A stretch of DNA of 64,000 nt from JAHEKD01 sp965215945 (GCA_965215945.1 CBDCFC010000047.1:105708-169707); one strand, 5' to 3'; positions 1-9,393 are shown, numbered from the stretch's first letter. Translations and numbers: made by a program. The notes: generated from the sequence alone by a model not told the origin.

Positions 1-88
1 TTCCAAAGGCGCGAAGTCGAATTAAATAAGACTTAACTTGGTAGTACTATTGATATACTATCAATTCGATTCTGACCTCAAATATATA

Positions 89-520
89 GTGAATAAAATC
101 AATCGCTCAGCCATCGTACCGTATTCCCAGGAGCAAATGTATCAATTGGTCATTGACATATCCTCATACCCTGAGTTTTTACCCTGGTGTAGTTATGCTG
201 AAATCCTGGAAGCTGATGAGCAACAGACCACAGCAAAGTTGGGTATTTCCTTTAAAGGTGTTAAGCAAAATTTCACCACTAAAAACAGTAACACGGCTTG
301 TGAGTGTGTGAATATGGAATTAATCGACGGGCCGTTCAATCATCTTGTTGGGCAATGGGTTTTTACACCTTTATCGGATTCAGCCAGCAAGATTGAATTA
401 AAGCTTGAGTTTTCTTTTGCCAGCAAATGGCTGGAAAAACTGGTTGGGCCTGTTTTTGGCATGATAGGAAACACCATGGTTGGTTCATTTCAACAAAGAG
501 CAAAACAACTTTATGGATGA
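89..520 (+). CDS. ratA: RatA/Coq10-type START-domain protein
   Basis: Small single-domain protein of the START/polyketide-cyclase fold, known as RatA (yfjG) in E. coli and as the Coq10-type ubiquinone-binding family. The family binds hydrophobic ligands and is linked to respiratory quinone function; an anti-ribosome toxin role has been claimed for RatA. The N-terminal stretch NRSAIVPYSQEQMYQLV and the following SYPEFLPWC motif are typical. An in-frame ATG exists at 38, but family proteins begin close to this motif, so GTG at 89 gives the usual length of about 143 residues. It overlaps ratB by 8 bases, the conserved ratA-ratB pair. Confident family call; the start is less certain. Confidence 0.88.
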   Translation: MNKINRSAIVPYSQEQMYQLVIDISSYPEFLPWCSYAEILEADEQQTTAKLGISFKGVKQNFTTKNSNTACECVNMELIDGPFNHLVGQWVFTPLSDSASKIELKLEFSFASKWLEKLVGPVFGMIGNTMVGSFQQRAKQLYG

Positions 521-788
521 CTTGTGGGTTGAAGTGGTTTATGCGTCACCTTCAGCGCAAAAACTGATCCGCATGGATTACAGGGAAATGACTGCTGAGC
601 AGGCCGTTGAGCGCTCAGGTATCTTGGATGAATTTGCTGAAATTGATCTGGCAAAAAATAAAGTTGGTGTATTTGGTAAACAGGTGCGTTTAAGTCACCG
701 GCTTGAACCTGGGGACAGGGTAGAAATATATCGGCCTTTGTTGATTAGTCCTAAAGAAGCAAGACGTTTACGTGCTGCAACAAAATGA
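513..788 (+). CDS. ratB: RnfH/RatB family protein (UPF0125)
   Basis: About 91 residues with a ubiquitin-like beta-grasp fold, the UPF0125/RnfH family. The molecular role is not established, although the family is found beside ratA and, in other genomes, beside rnf genes. The protein begins MDDLWVEVVYA and contains GDRVEIYRPL near the C terminus, the usual family signature. The reading frame is open upstream to 480, but ATG 513 overlaps the ratA stop and matches the family N terminus. It ends 6 bases before the convergent bamE. Confidence 0.85.
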   Translation: MDDLWVEVVYASPSAQKLIRMDYREMTAEQAVERSGILDEFAEIDLAKNKVGVFGKQVRLSHRLEPGDRVEIYRPLLISPKEARRLRAATK

Positions 789-793
789 TGATG

Positions 794-1246
794 CTATTGG
801 CCAAGAACCTTAGACTTGACTCTTTGCCATAAACTGACTTCCTCTTCAGTGTCGCTGACGACAGTATTTAACTCGCCTGAGTCCGGCAATGTAACTTCAG
901 TTGCATCAGTGACAACGACTTCATTATTACCTTTGATATCTGTCAAATTATCGAAGTCATCAAATAATAGTGTAATGACTCTTTGTTGGCGTTCATCATC
1001 ACGTCCTGCCTTAAAGGTATAAAAATAGTCCCAGCGATTAGCATGAAAAGGATCTTCAATCAGCGGAGTTCCCAGATAATACTGAGCCTCAGCTTTGCTC
1101 ATGCCCAATTCAAGGTTATTAAGCATTTCGTCGGTAACAACATTGCCCTGTTGAATATCTTGCTCGTAGATGACTGCACAGCCGTACAATAACGCTAGGA
1201 TAACCGTAGTAACGACAAACTTTATTAACTTAAAATTGCTTTTCAT
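794..1246 (-). CDS. bamE: Outer-membrane assembly lipoprotein BamE
   Basis: SmpA/OmlA-family lipoprotein, a non-essential subunit of the BAM complex that inserts beta-barrel proteins in the outer membrane. The sequence shows a short lipoprotein signal with a lipobox ending LLYGC, then the conserved VVTDEMLNNLELGMSKAEA and YLGTPLI segments and a YFYT strand. The acidic C-terminal tail after about residue 110 is variable in this family. The frame opens three codons earlier (1255), but MKSNF at 1246 gives the better signal peptide. It is the last gene of a minus-strand run nadK-recN-GNAT-bamE, 24 to 33 bases after the GNAT stop. Confidence 0.9.
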   Translation of the reverse strand: MKSNFKLIKFVVTTVILALLYGCAVIYEQDIQQGNVVTDEMLNNLELGMSKAEAQYYLGTPLIEDPFHANRWDYFYTFKAGRDDERQQRVITLLFDDFDNLTDIKGNNEVVVTDATEVTLPDSGELNTVVSDTEEEVSLWQRVKSKVLGQ

Positions 1247-1279
1247 GGGCCACACTTTATCAATAAATTCATTTGATGG

Positions 1280-1753
1280 CTAAGATTTTTTTAGCTTCAA
1301 AAGCACCGCGATTTCATCACAGTGATTGAATTTATAGCATTTTATGCACACGCCCCAAACCTTTTCCGGTAAAGTTTCTTTTGGGACAGTAATGAAACCA
1401 AAGCGATGGAAAAATTCGGGAACATAAGTTAATGCCATTAATTGTAGTAGTCCGATTGTTTTGGCTTCATCGATAATTTGTTGAGTGATTAACCGGCCGG
1501 CACCTTTACCATTGTAATCAGGGTGAACAACCAGGCTACGCACTTCACCTAGTATTTCTGTGAAAATTTCCAAGGCGCCGCAGGCAATTATTTTTTTTTC
1601 ATGTTCAACCACAAAAAAGTCACGAATGCTGCGGTAGATTTCATTAATAGAGCGGGGCAGTAAATTGCCTTTGGCTGCATGACCTTCAATCAGGGAGTAA
1701 ATCTGTTGTGCATCAAATATAGTTGCACCGCGAATATGATATTGGTCTTTCAC
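1280..1753 (-). CDS. GNAT acetyltransferase, short N-acetylglutamate synthase-like
   Basis: Single GNAT domain of 157 residues. The acetyl-CoA binding loop is visible as VHPDYNGKGAGRLI (Q/RxxGxG/A type). The C-terminal segment PEKVWGVCIKCYKFNHCDE has two closely spaced Cys residues and DE, as in short stand-alone N-acetylglutamate synthases and the acetyltransferase domain of ArgA. It may therefore make N-acetylglutamate for arginine synthesis, but GNAT substrates cannot be fixed from sequence alone. The start codon overlaps the recN stop by four bases (ATGA type), implying translational coupling with recN. Confidence 0.75.
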   Translation of the reverse strand: MKDQYHIRGATIFDAQQIYSLIEGHAAKGNLLPRSINEIYRSIRDFFVVEHEKKIIACGALEIFTEILGEVRSLVVHPDYNGKGAGRLITQQIIDEAKTIGLLQLMALTYVPEFFHRFGFITVPKETLPEKVWGVCIKCYKFNHCDEIAVLLKLKKS

Positions 1754-3417
1754 AATGTTGAGTCCTGAAGCATAACCTTTGCATTAGCAAGACTTTCCTG
1801 GGTGATTGTTTTGCCGGATAAAAACCTGGCCAACTCTTTAATTCTGTCTTCCTTGTCGAGATAGTTCAACTCAATAGAGGATTGTTTGTTTTGTTTGCTA
1901 ATCTTCAACTGGTGCTGAGCTTTACTTGCAACCTGTGGCAGGTGAGTGATACAAATAACCTGGTTATGCTCGCTTAAGGATTTTAGTTTCTGACCAACAA
2001 TATCGGCAGTTCCTCCGCTGATTCCGGCATCGACTTCATCAAAGATCAACACACTGCTATCAATTAAATTGTTAACCTCAAGTTGTATAGCCAGGCTTAT
2101 TCTGGATAATTCGCCGCCGGAAGCTATTTTCTCAATCGCACCCGGTGGTTGACCTTTATTCGTTGAGACCAGAAACTGAATATTATCTTGGCCTGTAGAG
2201 CTAAGTTTTGCCTTGTCACGATTACATTCTATTTGCAGTGTTGCATTGGGTAAATTTAATTCTTTCAAATGTTTGCTAATCGACTTAGATAGCGAGTTGG
2301 CAGAAGTTGATCTGCGTTTACTGATTTCCGATGCCAGTTTAAGGTATTGATCCAAAAGTGTTTTTTTTGATTTTCTTAGTTCGGACAATTTTTCGTCATG
2401 ATTATTGAGAGCATCCAATCGCTGTTGTAATGTTGTTAATTTAGATTCTAAAGCATCAGGTTCACAGCGGTGTTTACGGGCCAAGTCATGATAAACGGAT
2501 AGTTGTTGTTCAACTTCATTAAGGCGATCCGGATCGAATTCCAACTTGTCCGCGAGTAATGCTAATTCATTAGCGGCGTCTTCACAGGCAATATTTGCTT
2601 CATTGAGAGTTTCAATGATTGCCGCCAAACGCTGATCATATTTGCTGGCTGTAACAAGTGATTTTATGGAGTCGTCTAACAGATCAGCAATATTAAAGGA
2701 ATCAGAGTTTTTAACACAGTTAAGGGCATTGCTGACGGCACTGGCAATGTCTGTAGCATGAGAAAGCCGTTTATGTTCTTCATCCAAGCGTTGATAATTT
2801 TCAGCGCTGTAATTACTTTGCTCTAACTCATCAATTAAAAAACCAAGCAGCTCTAGCTGATCATTGTCGACAGGCCCGGTCGATTCGAGTTGATCAATTT
2901 CAGCATCGACTAAACTTATCTCGTGATAAATTTTTTTAAGTTTAATTAATAAATCCTTATTGCCTGCATGTGCATCGACGATCTGCATGCGCTTTTTTGG
3001 CTGAGTTAAATTCATGTGTTCTTGTTGGCCGCAGATATTAACTAATTGATCGCCTAATTCCTTTAATAATTGTGCAGTAACGGGGCGATCGTTAATAAAC
3101 GATTTGCTGGGTTTATCCTGGTGTAACTGGCGCCTGAGAACACATAATGGTTCATCCTGCTCAAATTCCTGTTGCTGTAGCCACTCGATGGCCCGGGTGC
3201 TTTGACTAATATCGAATTCTGCTATGACTTCAGCCTTTTGGGATTGGTGCTTTAACAAACTCTGATCGGCCCGATCGCCAAGTGCTAGCGATAATGCATC
3301 AATAATAATCGACTTTCCCGCGCCCGTTTCACCGGTGATGGACGTCATGCCTTCATGTAACTCTAAATTAAGCTGTGAAATGATGGCAACGTTATTAATG
3401 TAAAGCGAGCGTAGCAT
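1750..3417 (-). CDS. recN: DNA repair protein RecN
   Basis: SMC-like ATPase of 555 residues acting in recombinational repair of double-strand breaks. It shows Walker A GETGAGKS near residue 32, the CGQQEHMNL motif near residue 129, a long coiled-coil middle (roughly residues 150-370), an ABC signature SGGELSRISLA near residue 430, and Walker B IFDEVDAGISG. Length is normal for the family. It lies 7 bases downstream of nadK, a very common gammaproteobacterial arrangement, and its stop overlaps the GNAT start. No LexA box was recognised upstream; the gene sits inside the nadK transcription unit. Confidence 0.96.
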   Translation of the reverse strand: MLRSLYINNVAIISQLNLELHEGMTSITGETGAGKSIIIDALSLALGDRADQSLLKHQSQKAEVIAEFDISQSTRAIEWLQQQEFEQDEPLCVLRRQLHQDKPSKSFINDRPVTAQLLKELGDQLVNICGQQEHMNLTQPKKRMQIVDAHAGNKDLLIKLKKIYHEISLVDAEIDQLESTGPVDNDQLELLGFLIDELEQSNYSAENYQRLDEEHKRLSHATDIASAVSNALNCVKNSDSFNIADLLDDSIKSLVTASKYDQRLAAIIETLNEANIACEDAANELALLADKLEFDPDRLNEVEQQLSVYHDLARKHRCEPDALESKLTTLQQRLDALNNHDEKLSELRKSKKTLLDQYLKLASEISKRRSTSANSLSKSISKHLKELNLPNATLQIECNRDKAKLSSTGQDNIQFLVSTNKGQPPGAIEKIASGGELSRISLAIQLEVNNLIDSSVLIFDEVDAGISGGTADIVGQKLKSLSEHNQVICITHLPQVASKAQHQLKISKQNKQSSIELNYLDKEDRIKELARFLSGKTITQESLANAKVMLQDSTL

Positions 3418-3424
3418 TGTTGTT

Positions 3425-4273
3425 TTAAGTCAGAGGATTACTCCAACCCAATTTTGAACGCAAGGCATCATAGTAACTGTAGTCGGTTAAATGAACGAGT
3501 TTTACATTAGTGTCACTGCGAGAGATGTTGATTTTCTCTTCATTTTTTATGGTGTATTCCATGTAACCATCGACCGAAACGATAACTTCAGCATCTTCGG
3601 GGTTAACTAGACTAATTTCTATATTGCTATCACCATTAATCACAATGGGACGATGACTTAATGTATGCGGTGATATTGGTACAAGAGCGATGACATTTAG
3701 GCTCGGATGAATTATCGGGCCATCTGAAGCCAAGGCATAAGCTGTTGAACCAGTAGGGGTTGAAATAATCAGGCCATCCCCGCGAGTTCGGTTAACGAGT
3801 TGTCCATCAACAACGATCTCAAATTCAATCAAGCGTCCTATACGTCCACGTCCAATCACCACATCATTAAGTGCATCCGCCTGGTCAACCAGCTTTTCAC
3901 CATCTCTGATCAGACAGCTGAGCATGGTTCGATGCTGAATGAAATAATCACCATCAAGAATACGTTGAACCTCTGTGGTCATTTTGCTGGCCGATATTTC
4001 AGTCAAAAAGCCCAACCTGCCGCGGTTGATGCCAACAACAGCTGTGCCATGAGGTGCTAACAGTCGGCTGACCCTCAGCATTGTTCCATCACCCCCAATG
4101 ACAATCGCCAAATCTATGGGATCGCTAATACTGAGTTTGGCTGAATCTGATTCGGGTTCTAAGAAATGAATGGTTTTTATCTGCTGATCAGTCAAATAAT
4201 CATCCAGCTCGCTCAAGTAATTACTGGCGAGCTCGTCGGCTGAGTTAATGAAAATCCCTATTGTTTTGAACAT
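3425..4273 (-). CDS. nadK: NAD kinase
   Basis: Phosphorylates NAD to NADP with ATP. The 282-residue protein has the diagnostic GGDGTML motif near residue 61, followed by GINRGRLGFLTEIS, and the C-terminal DGLIISTPTGSTAYALASDG motif that binds NAD. Length is typical. It is the first gene of the minus-strand nadK-recN-GNAT-bamE run and is divergent from hrcA, with a 122-base AT-rich intergenic region serving both. Confidence 0.96.
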   Translation of the reverse strand: MFKTIGIFINSADELASNYLSELDDYLTDQQIKTIHFLEPESDSAKLSISDPIDLAIVIGGDGTMLRVSRLLAPHGTAVVGINRGRLGFLTEISASKMTTEVQRILDGDYFIQHRTMLSCLIRDGEKLVDQADALNDVVIGRGRIGRLIEFEIVVDGQLVNRTRGDGLIISTPTGSTAYALASDGPIIHPSLNVIALVPISPHTLSHRPIVINGDSNIEISLVNPEDAEVIVSVDGYMEYTIKNEEKINISRSDTNVKLVHLTDYSYYDALRSKLGWSNPLT

Positions 4274-4395
4274 TTTAGCAATGCTTTACACCAATGCTGA
4301 ATATATCAGTTTAGTAAACAGTAGTAAAAATAGTATCGTCAATACTTTCTAATTTTGACCAACGGCACTATCATAATGCTCAAGGAATAAAATCG

Positions 4396-5448
4396 ATGAA
4401 CCTGACACCCCGAGCTGAAATATTATTGCGCACACTGATTGATAAATATATCAATGATGGAACGCCTATCGGTTCCAAAGTGTTGGCGAAAGAATCAGGC
4501 CTTAAAGTCAGTCCGGCGACGATTCGGAATATTATGGTTGATCTTGAAAATATGGGACTAATTCAGGCGCCGCACACGTCGGCAGGGCGAGTGCCTACTA
4601 ATAAAGGGTATCGTATGTTTGTAGATTCGATGGTCAAAGCCAAACCAATGGATCGCCAGTTACTGCAAACTTTCGAGCAAAAATTCGACGGTGATCATGA
4701 CCCCCATCAGGTGTTGAGTAAAGCGTCTGAAATGTTATCACAAATCACTAATCTAGCCGGTGTGGTGATGGTGCCAGGGCAATCACAATCGCATTTTCGT
4801 CAGATTGAATTTCTGCAGCTCAGCGGAGGACGAATCCTGGCGATATTGGTAACTGGCGATGGACGCGTACAAAATCGGGTCATTACAGTCGATCGAGATT
4901 TTAAACCGCAAGAGTTGGTGGAGGCCGCTAATTATTTTAATCAAACCTATTCAGGCTCATCCTTGCAGAAATTGCGCAAAAAGTTGTTACTAGAAATGAG
5001 TCAGCACAGTGAAGAAATGAATCGCATTATGAAAACTGCAATGACTATGGCCAATCGTTTTTTTGAGGTTGAAGACGAGAACGACAATGAGGATGTGGTT
5101 TTATCTGGTGAGTCGAATCTATTTGAAGTGCCAGAATTTTCTGAAATAGAGAAAATGCGCGAGTTGTTTGAAACCTTCAAAACCAAGCATGATTTACTTG
5201 AGCTACTTGATAAAAGTCTCAAGGGTAACGGTGTGCAGATTTTTATTGGCGAAGAATCCGGTTATGCTCCGTTGAATAACTGTAGTGTTGTGACCGCACC
5301 GTATGAATTAGATGATCAATGTGTCGGTGTGCTCGGTGTAATCGGTCCGACTCGTATGGATTATGCCGATGTTATTACTGTCGTAGACGTTACCTCAAAG
5401 CTCGTCAGTGGGGCACTTACCGGTAATTTGTCTGTTGCTGATAATTGA
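4396..5448 (+). CDS. hrcA: Heat-inducible transcription repressor HrcA
   Basis: Winged-helix repressor that in other bacteria binds the CIRCE inverted repeat in front of groESL or dnaK genes. The N terminus TPRAEILLRTLIDKYINDG and the recognition region SPATIRNIMVDLENMGLI with HTSAGRVPT are characteristic. The remainder is the HrcA GAF-like dimerisation domain. Length 350 is normal. It stands immediately upstream of grpE-dnaK-dnaJ, as in non-enteric gammaproteobacteria. No CIRCE element (TTAGCACTC-N9-GAGTGCTAA) was found near it, so its operator must be elsewhere, for example at a groESL outside the window. Confidence 0.95.
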   Translation: MNLTPRAEILLRTLIDKYINDGTPIGSKVLAKESGLKVSPATIRNIMVDLENMGLIQAPHTSAGRVPTNKGYRMFVDSMVKAKPMDRQLLQTFEQKFDGDHDPHQVLSKASEMLSQITNLAGVVMVPGQSQSHFRQIEFLQLSGGRILAILVTGDGRVQNRVITVDRDFKPQELVEAANYFNQTYSGSSLQKLRKKLLLEMSQHSEEMNRIMKTAMTMANRFFEVEDENDNEDVVLSGESNLFEVPEFSEIEKMRELFETFKTKHDLLELLDKSLKGNGVQIFIGEESGYAPLNNCSVVTAPYELDDQCVGVLGVIGPTRMDYADVITVVDVTSKLVSGALTGNLSVADN

Positions 5449-5470
5449 TCCTTTGATTTTTATCTTTCTT

Positions 5471-5499
5471 CTTGAAAACAATGTGATATAACCGCACCT
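5471..5499 (+). promoter_or_regulatory. Candidate sigma-32 heat-shock promoter for grpE-dnaK-dnaJ
   Basis: CTTGAAA at 5471-5477 followed, after 14 bases, by CCGCACCT at 5492-5499 resembles the sigma-32 consensus (CTTGAA, 13-17 bases, CCCCATNT). It lies 32 bases before the grpE start and downstream of hrcA. This would allow grpE-dnaK-dnaJ to be heat-induced independently of hrcA. The -10 match is imperfect, so this is a pattern-based prediction. Confidence 0.5.
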
Positions 5500-5530
5500 G
5501 TTACGGTTAGTTACTTTTGGTTTTAGACAC

Positions 5531-6166
5531 ATGAATGACGATAAAAAACCTGTTGAGCAGGAATCCGCTGAAGAAAATGAATCCATTGAAAATGAACAGG
5601 ACCAAGCCTCGGAGGAGCAGCTTGAGGAACTTGTTGAAGATGAAATTTCCATTGAGGAATTACAAGCTAAGATAGCTGAGCTGACAGAAGAGCTTGATGC
5701 GGCTCAGGATAAATCTCTCCGGGCTGCAGCCGAAATCGATAATATCCGACGTCGAACATCCAATGAGCAGATTAATATCCGCAAATTTGCCATCGAAGGT
5801 TTCGCATCAGAACTATTAGCCGTTAAGGACAGTCTGGATTTAGCCGAACAAGTTGAATTATCGGCCGATAACAAAGATGTTATCGAAAAGATGCACGAGG
5901 GCCTGGTTTTGACTTTAAAACAATTTGATCGTGTATTTGAAAAATTTTCTATTGAAGTGATCGCGCCAGAAAAAGGGGATAAGCTTGATCCCGAATTGCA
6001 TCAGGCGATGACGGTGCAGCCGAGCGAAGAGGTTGATAATAATTGTGTCTTGAATGTTGTTCAAAAAGGCTACAAACTGCATGATCGATTATTACGTCCC
6101 GCCATGGTTGTTATCGCTCGAAAACCCGAGGAAAAAAATAGTAAATCCGAACAAGAAAAGCCTTGA
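5531..6166 (+). CDS. grpE: Nucleotide exchange factor GrpE
   Basis: Co-chaperone that releases ADP from DnaK. The 211-residue protein has a strongly acidic, glutamate-rich N-terminal 55 residues, a long coiled coil (about 55-110), the family signature region around RAAAEIDNIRRRT, and the C-terminal beta domain with NCVLNVVQKGYKLHDRLLRPA. Length is near the usual 190-210. It follows hrcA by 82 bases, which hold the sigma-32-like promoter, and precedes dnaK by 68 bases. Confidence 0.96.
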   Translation: MNDDKKPVEQESAEENESIENEQDQASEEQLEELVEDEISIEELQAKIAELTEELDAAQDKSLRAAAEIDNIRRRTSNEQINIRKFAIEGFASELLAVKDSLDLAEQVELSADNKDVIEKMHEGLVLTLKQFDRVFEKFSIEVIAPEKGDKLDPELHQAMTVQPSEEVDNNCVLNVVQKGYKLHDRLLRPAMVVIARKPEEKNSKSEQEKP

Positions 6167-6234
6167 ATTTATTAGGCTTAGCCTTATTTAATGAACAAGT
6201 GAACTAATTATTCGATTTATTGAGGAATTTAACA

Positions 6235-8178
6235 ATGGGTAAAATTATAGGTATTGACTTAGGAACAACCAATTCCTGTGTTGCCGTCATGGAAGGTGGA
6301 CAGCCTAAGGTCATTGAGAATAGCGAAGGTGATAGAACCACACCATCAATTGTTGCTTACGTTGATGGCGATGAAATTCTGGTTGGCCAGTCGGCCAAAC
6401 GCCAAGCCGTTACAAATCCGGAAAACACTATTTTTGCAGTAAAGCGTCTGATCGGTCGGCGTTTTGATGAAGACGTGGTGCAACGTGATATTGAATTAAT
6501 GCCATATAAAATTGTCGGCGCTAAAAATGGCGATGCCTGGGTTGAGGTAAAGGGTAAGCAGATGGCGCCACCGGAGATTTCGGCCCGTGTTCTGCAAAAG
6601 ATGAAGAAGACGGCCGAAGACTACCTTGGCGAGGAAGTTACTGAAGCAGTAATTACCGTACCGGCTTACTTCAATGACTCGCAGCGCCAAGCGACTAAGG
6701 ACGCCGGTAAAATTGCCGGGCTGGAAGTTAAACGTATTATCAATGAGCCGACGGCGGCTGCGCTGGCTTATGGTATGGACAAAAAGGCAGGCGATCGTAA
6801 AATCGCGGTTTATGACCTTGGTGGTGGTACCTTCGATATTTCTATTATCGAAATTTCAGATATTGACGGTGAACATCAATTTGAAGTGCTATCAACTAAT
6901 GGCGATACCTTCCTCGGCGGGGAAGATTTCGACCGCGCGATTATTGAATACTTGGCTGATGAATTTCAAAAAGATCAGGGAATGGATTTGCGTGGTGATC
7001 CATTGGCGATTCAACGTCTAAAAGAAGCGGCCGAAAAAGCCAAGATTGAACTTTCATCCAGCTCTCAGACTGAAGTCAATCTGCCTTATGTGACGGCTGA
7101 CGCTTCAGGTCCAAAACACCTGAACATGAAATTATCGCGGGCTAAACTCGAAGCTTTGGTTGAAGATTTGATTCAACGCTCGGTCGGTCCTTGTAAGACA
7201 GCCTTGCAAGACGCAGGCCTTAAGGCAACTGAAATTGATGATGTAATTCTTGTCGGCGGGCAAACACGTATGCCTAAAGTTCAGGAAATTGTTCAGGATT
7301 TCTTTGGCCAGGAAGCTCGCCGCGATGTTAATCCAGACGAAGCAGTAGCCGTTGGTGCTGCCATCCAGGGTGGTGTATTAGGTGGTGATGTTAAAGATGT
7401 TCTGCTTTTAGACGTGACACCATTATCGCTTGGTATTGAAACGCTGGGCGGTGTAATGACCAAGTTGATAGACAAGAATACAACTATCCCAACTAAAGCA
7501 TCGCAGGTTTTCTCGACAGCAGAAGATAACCAGACGGCAGTAACTGTACACGTCTTACAAGGTGAGCGGGAAATGGCCAAGGATAACAAGTCACTGGGTC
7601 GTTTTGACTTGGCGGATATTCCACCGGCTCCGCGGGGCGTACCGCAAGTTGAAGTAACATTTGATATTGATGCGAACGGCATCATGCATGTTTCAGCAAA
7701 AGATAAAGCGACGGGTAAGGAAAATAACATTGTCATTAAATCCAGTTCCGGTTTAGCGGACGATGAGATTGAACGCATGGTGCGTGAAGCCGAAGAAAAT
7801 GCGGATGAAGATCGAAAAGCCCGTGAGCGTGTCGAATCACGCAATCAGGCGGAGTCTATGATTCACAGCGTGCAAAAGTCAGTCGCTGAAATGGGCGATA
7901 AACTGGAAGCCGGTGAAAAGGACAAAATCGAAGCGTCTATTAAAGACTTGCAAGATGTCTTAGACGGTGATGATACCGATGCTATTAAAGAAAAGACGAC
8001 AGCACTTGCCGAGGCCAGTCATAAACTTGCCGAGCAAATGTATCAACAAGCCAGCGAACAAGCACAGGACGCTGACAATACCGAAGCGGGTGACAGTGAA
8101 CAGGCCGGCGATGCTGAGGACAATGTGGTTGATGCAGAATTCGAAGAAGTTAAAGACGACGACAAGAAAGCATCATAA
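6235..8178 (+). CDS. dnaK: Chaperone DnaK (Hsp70)
   Basis: ATP-driven folding chaperone of 647 residues. It begins MGKIIGIDLGTTNSCVAV, has the three Hsp70 signatures (IDLGTTNS, YDLGGGTFDISI and VILVGGQTRMPKVQ), the linker DVLLLDVTPLSL, and a C-terminal acidic tail ending EEVKDDDKK. The frame opens at a TTG at 6220, but that TTG overlaps the ribosome-binding sequence TGAGGAAT that serves ATG 6235. Middle gene of grpE-dnaK-dnaJ. Confidence 0.98.
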   Translation: MGKIIGIDLGTTNSCVAVMEGGQPKVIENSEGDRTTPSIVAYVDGDEILVGQSAKRQAVTNPENTIFAVKRLIGRRFDEDVVQRDIELMPYKIVGAKNGDAWVEVKGKQMAPPEISARVLQKMKKTAEDYLGEEVTEAVITVPAYFNDSQRQATKDAGKIAGLEVKRIINEPTAAALAYGMDKKAGDRKIAVYDLGGGTFDISIIEISDIDGEHQFEVLSTNGDTFLGGEDFDRAIIEYLADEFQKDQGMDLRGDPLAIQRLKEAAEKAKIELSSSSQTEVNLPYVTADASGPKHLNMKLSRAKLEALVEDLIQRSVGPCKTALQDAGLKATEIDDVILVGGQTRMPKVQEIVQDFFGQEARRDVNPDEAVAVGAAIQGGVLGGDVKDVLLLDVTPLSLGIETLGGVMTKLIDKNTTIPTKASQVFSTAEDNQTAVTVHVLQGEREMAKDNKSLGRFDLADIPPAPRGVPQVEVTFDIDANGIMHVSAKDKATGKENNIVIKSSSGLADDEIERMVREAEENADEDRKARERVESRNQAESMIHSVQKSVAEMGDKLEAGEKDKIEASIKDLQDVLDGDDTDAIKEKTTALAEASHKLAEQMYQQASEQAQDADNTEAGDSEQAGDAEDNVVDAEFEEVKDDDKKAS

Positions 8179-8202
8179 GCATTTGATTTATAATGTAAAA
8201 AG

Positions 8203-8222
8203 GGCGCGGGTCAATCCGCGCC
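8203..8222 (+). other. GC-rich hairpin between dnaK and dnaJ
   Basis: GGCGCGG (8203-8209) and CCGCGCC (8216-8222) form a 7-bp perfect stem with a 6-base loop. No T-run follows, so it is not a standard intrinsic terminator. It could lower dnaJ expression relative to dnaK by partial termination or mRNA processing. The role is inferred from position only. Confidence 0.5.
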
Positions 8223-8250
8223 TTGGCATATAAATGGTTATAGTATAGAG

Positions 8251-9393
8251 ATGTCAAAACGGGATTATTACGAAGTTCTGGGCGTAGAAAAGGGCGCCAC
8301 TGACGCCGATTTAAAAAAAGCTTATCGCCGCAAAGCGATGAAGTATCACCCCGATCGTAATCCCGGTGATAAGGGTGCCGAGCTGAAATTCAAGGAAGCC
8401 AAGGAAGCTTATGAAGTTCTGGCGGATAAAAATAAACGCACAGCTTATGATCAATTTGGCCATGCCGGTGTTGATGCATCAATGGGTGGTGGTGGCTTCA
8501 GTGGCGATGCCAGTGGCTTTGGTGATATCTTCGGTGATATCTTTAGTGATATTTTTGGCTCCGGTGGTCCGGGACAGCGAGGTGGTCGAAGACAGCAGGC
8601 CCGTGGTGCCGATATAGGTTATAAACTGGATTTAAGCCTGGAAGATGCTGTTAAAGGTAAACAGGTCGAAATCAAGGTGCCAACCTCAAAAATCTGTGAT
8701 ATCTGTCATGGAAGTGGTGCAAAAGAAGGAACTAACCCCACCAATTGCCAAACCTGCGACGGACGCGGCCAAGTCAGAATGCAACAAGGGTTCTTTTCAA
8801 TCCAACAAACCTGCCCAAATTGTCAAGGCAGTGGTGAAGTGATTGCCGATCCTTGTAACGCCTGCCGTGGTGAAGGCCGGGTCAAACATACCAAGACCTT
8901 ATCAGTTAAGGTGCCGGCGGGAGTGGATACCGGAGATCAGATTCGGTTATCCGGTGAAGGAGATGTCGGTCAACGGGGTGCTACGCCAGGTGATTTATAC
9001 GTGCAAGTGCAAGTCAAGCCGCATCCAATCTTTAAACGTGACGGTGACGATCTTTATTGCGAAATGCCAATAAGTTTTGCTAATGCGGTGTTGGGTGGTG
9101 ATATTGAAATTCCGACTTTGGATGGTCGTTTAAACTTAAAAATTCCACCAGAAACCCAATCCGGTAAACTTTTCCGAATGCGTGGCAAGGGTGTGCAAAA
9201 TGTGCGCTCACGTAACACTGGCGACCTTTATTGCAAGATTATGATCGAAACGCCAGTCAATTTAACTGGAGAGCAAAAAGACATACTCAAGAACTTCGAT
9301 CAGTCTATTCATAAAGGCGGGGCTAAACATAACCCTCAAGAAGGCAATTGGAAAAACAAAATTAAATCGTTTTTCGATGATTTGGTGACTTAG
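8251..9393 (+). CDS. dnaJ: Chaperone DnaJ (Hsp40)
   Basis: Type I J-protein of 380 residues that delivers substrates to DnaK and stimulates its ATPase. Domains in order: J domain (residues 1-70) with YHPDRNPGDK containing the HPD triad; a Gly/Phe-rich linker (about 75-115); four CxxCxGxG zinc repeats (CDICHGSG, CQTCDGRG, CPNCQGSG, CNACRGEG); and the C-terminal substrate-binding domain. Its 3' end overlaps the convergent membrane methyltransferase gene by 32 bases. Confidence 0.97.
   Translation: MSKRDYYEVLGVEKGATDADLKKAYRRKAMKYHPDRNPGDKGAELKFKEAKEAYEVLADKNKRTAYDQFGHAGVDASMGGGGFSGDASGFGDIFGDIFSDIFGSGGPGQRGGRRQQARGADIGYKLDLSLEDAVKGKQVEIKVPTSKICDICHGSGAKEGTNPTNCQTCDGRGQVRMQQGFFSIQQTCPNCQGSGEVIADPCNACRGEGRVKHTKTLSVKVPAGVDTGDQIRLSGEGDVGQRGATPGDLYVQVQVKPHPIFKRDGDDLYCEMPISFANAVLGGDIEIPTLDGRLNLKIPPETQSGKLFRMRGKGVQNVRSRNTGDLYCKIMIETPVNLTGEQKDILKNFDQSIHKGGAKHNPQEGNWKNKIKSFFDDLVT

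Noticed and set aside
1..88. Possible end of an upstream gene (open frame on the plus strand to base 36)
   Set aside because: Only 11 codons are visible with no recognisable family signature, and it is too short to support.
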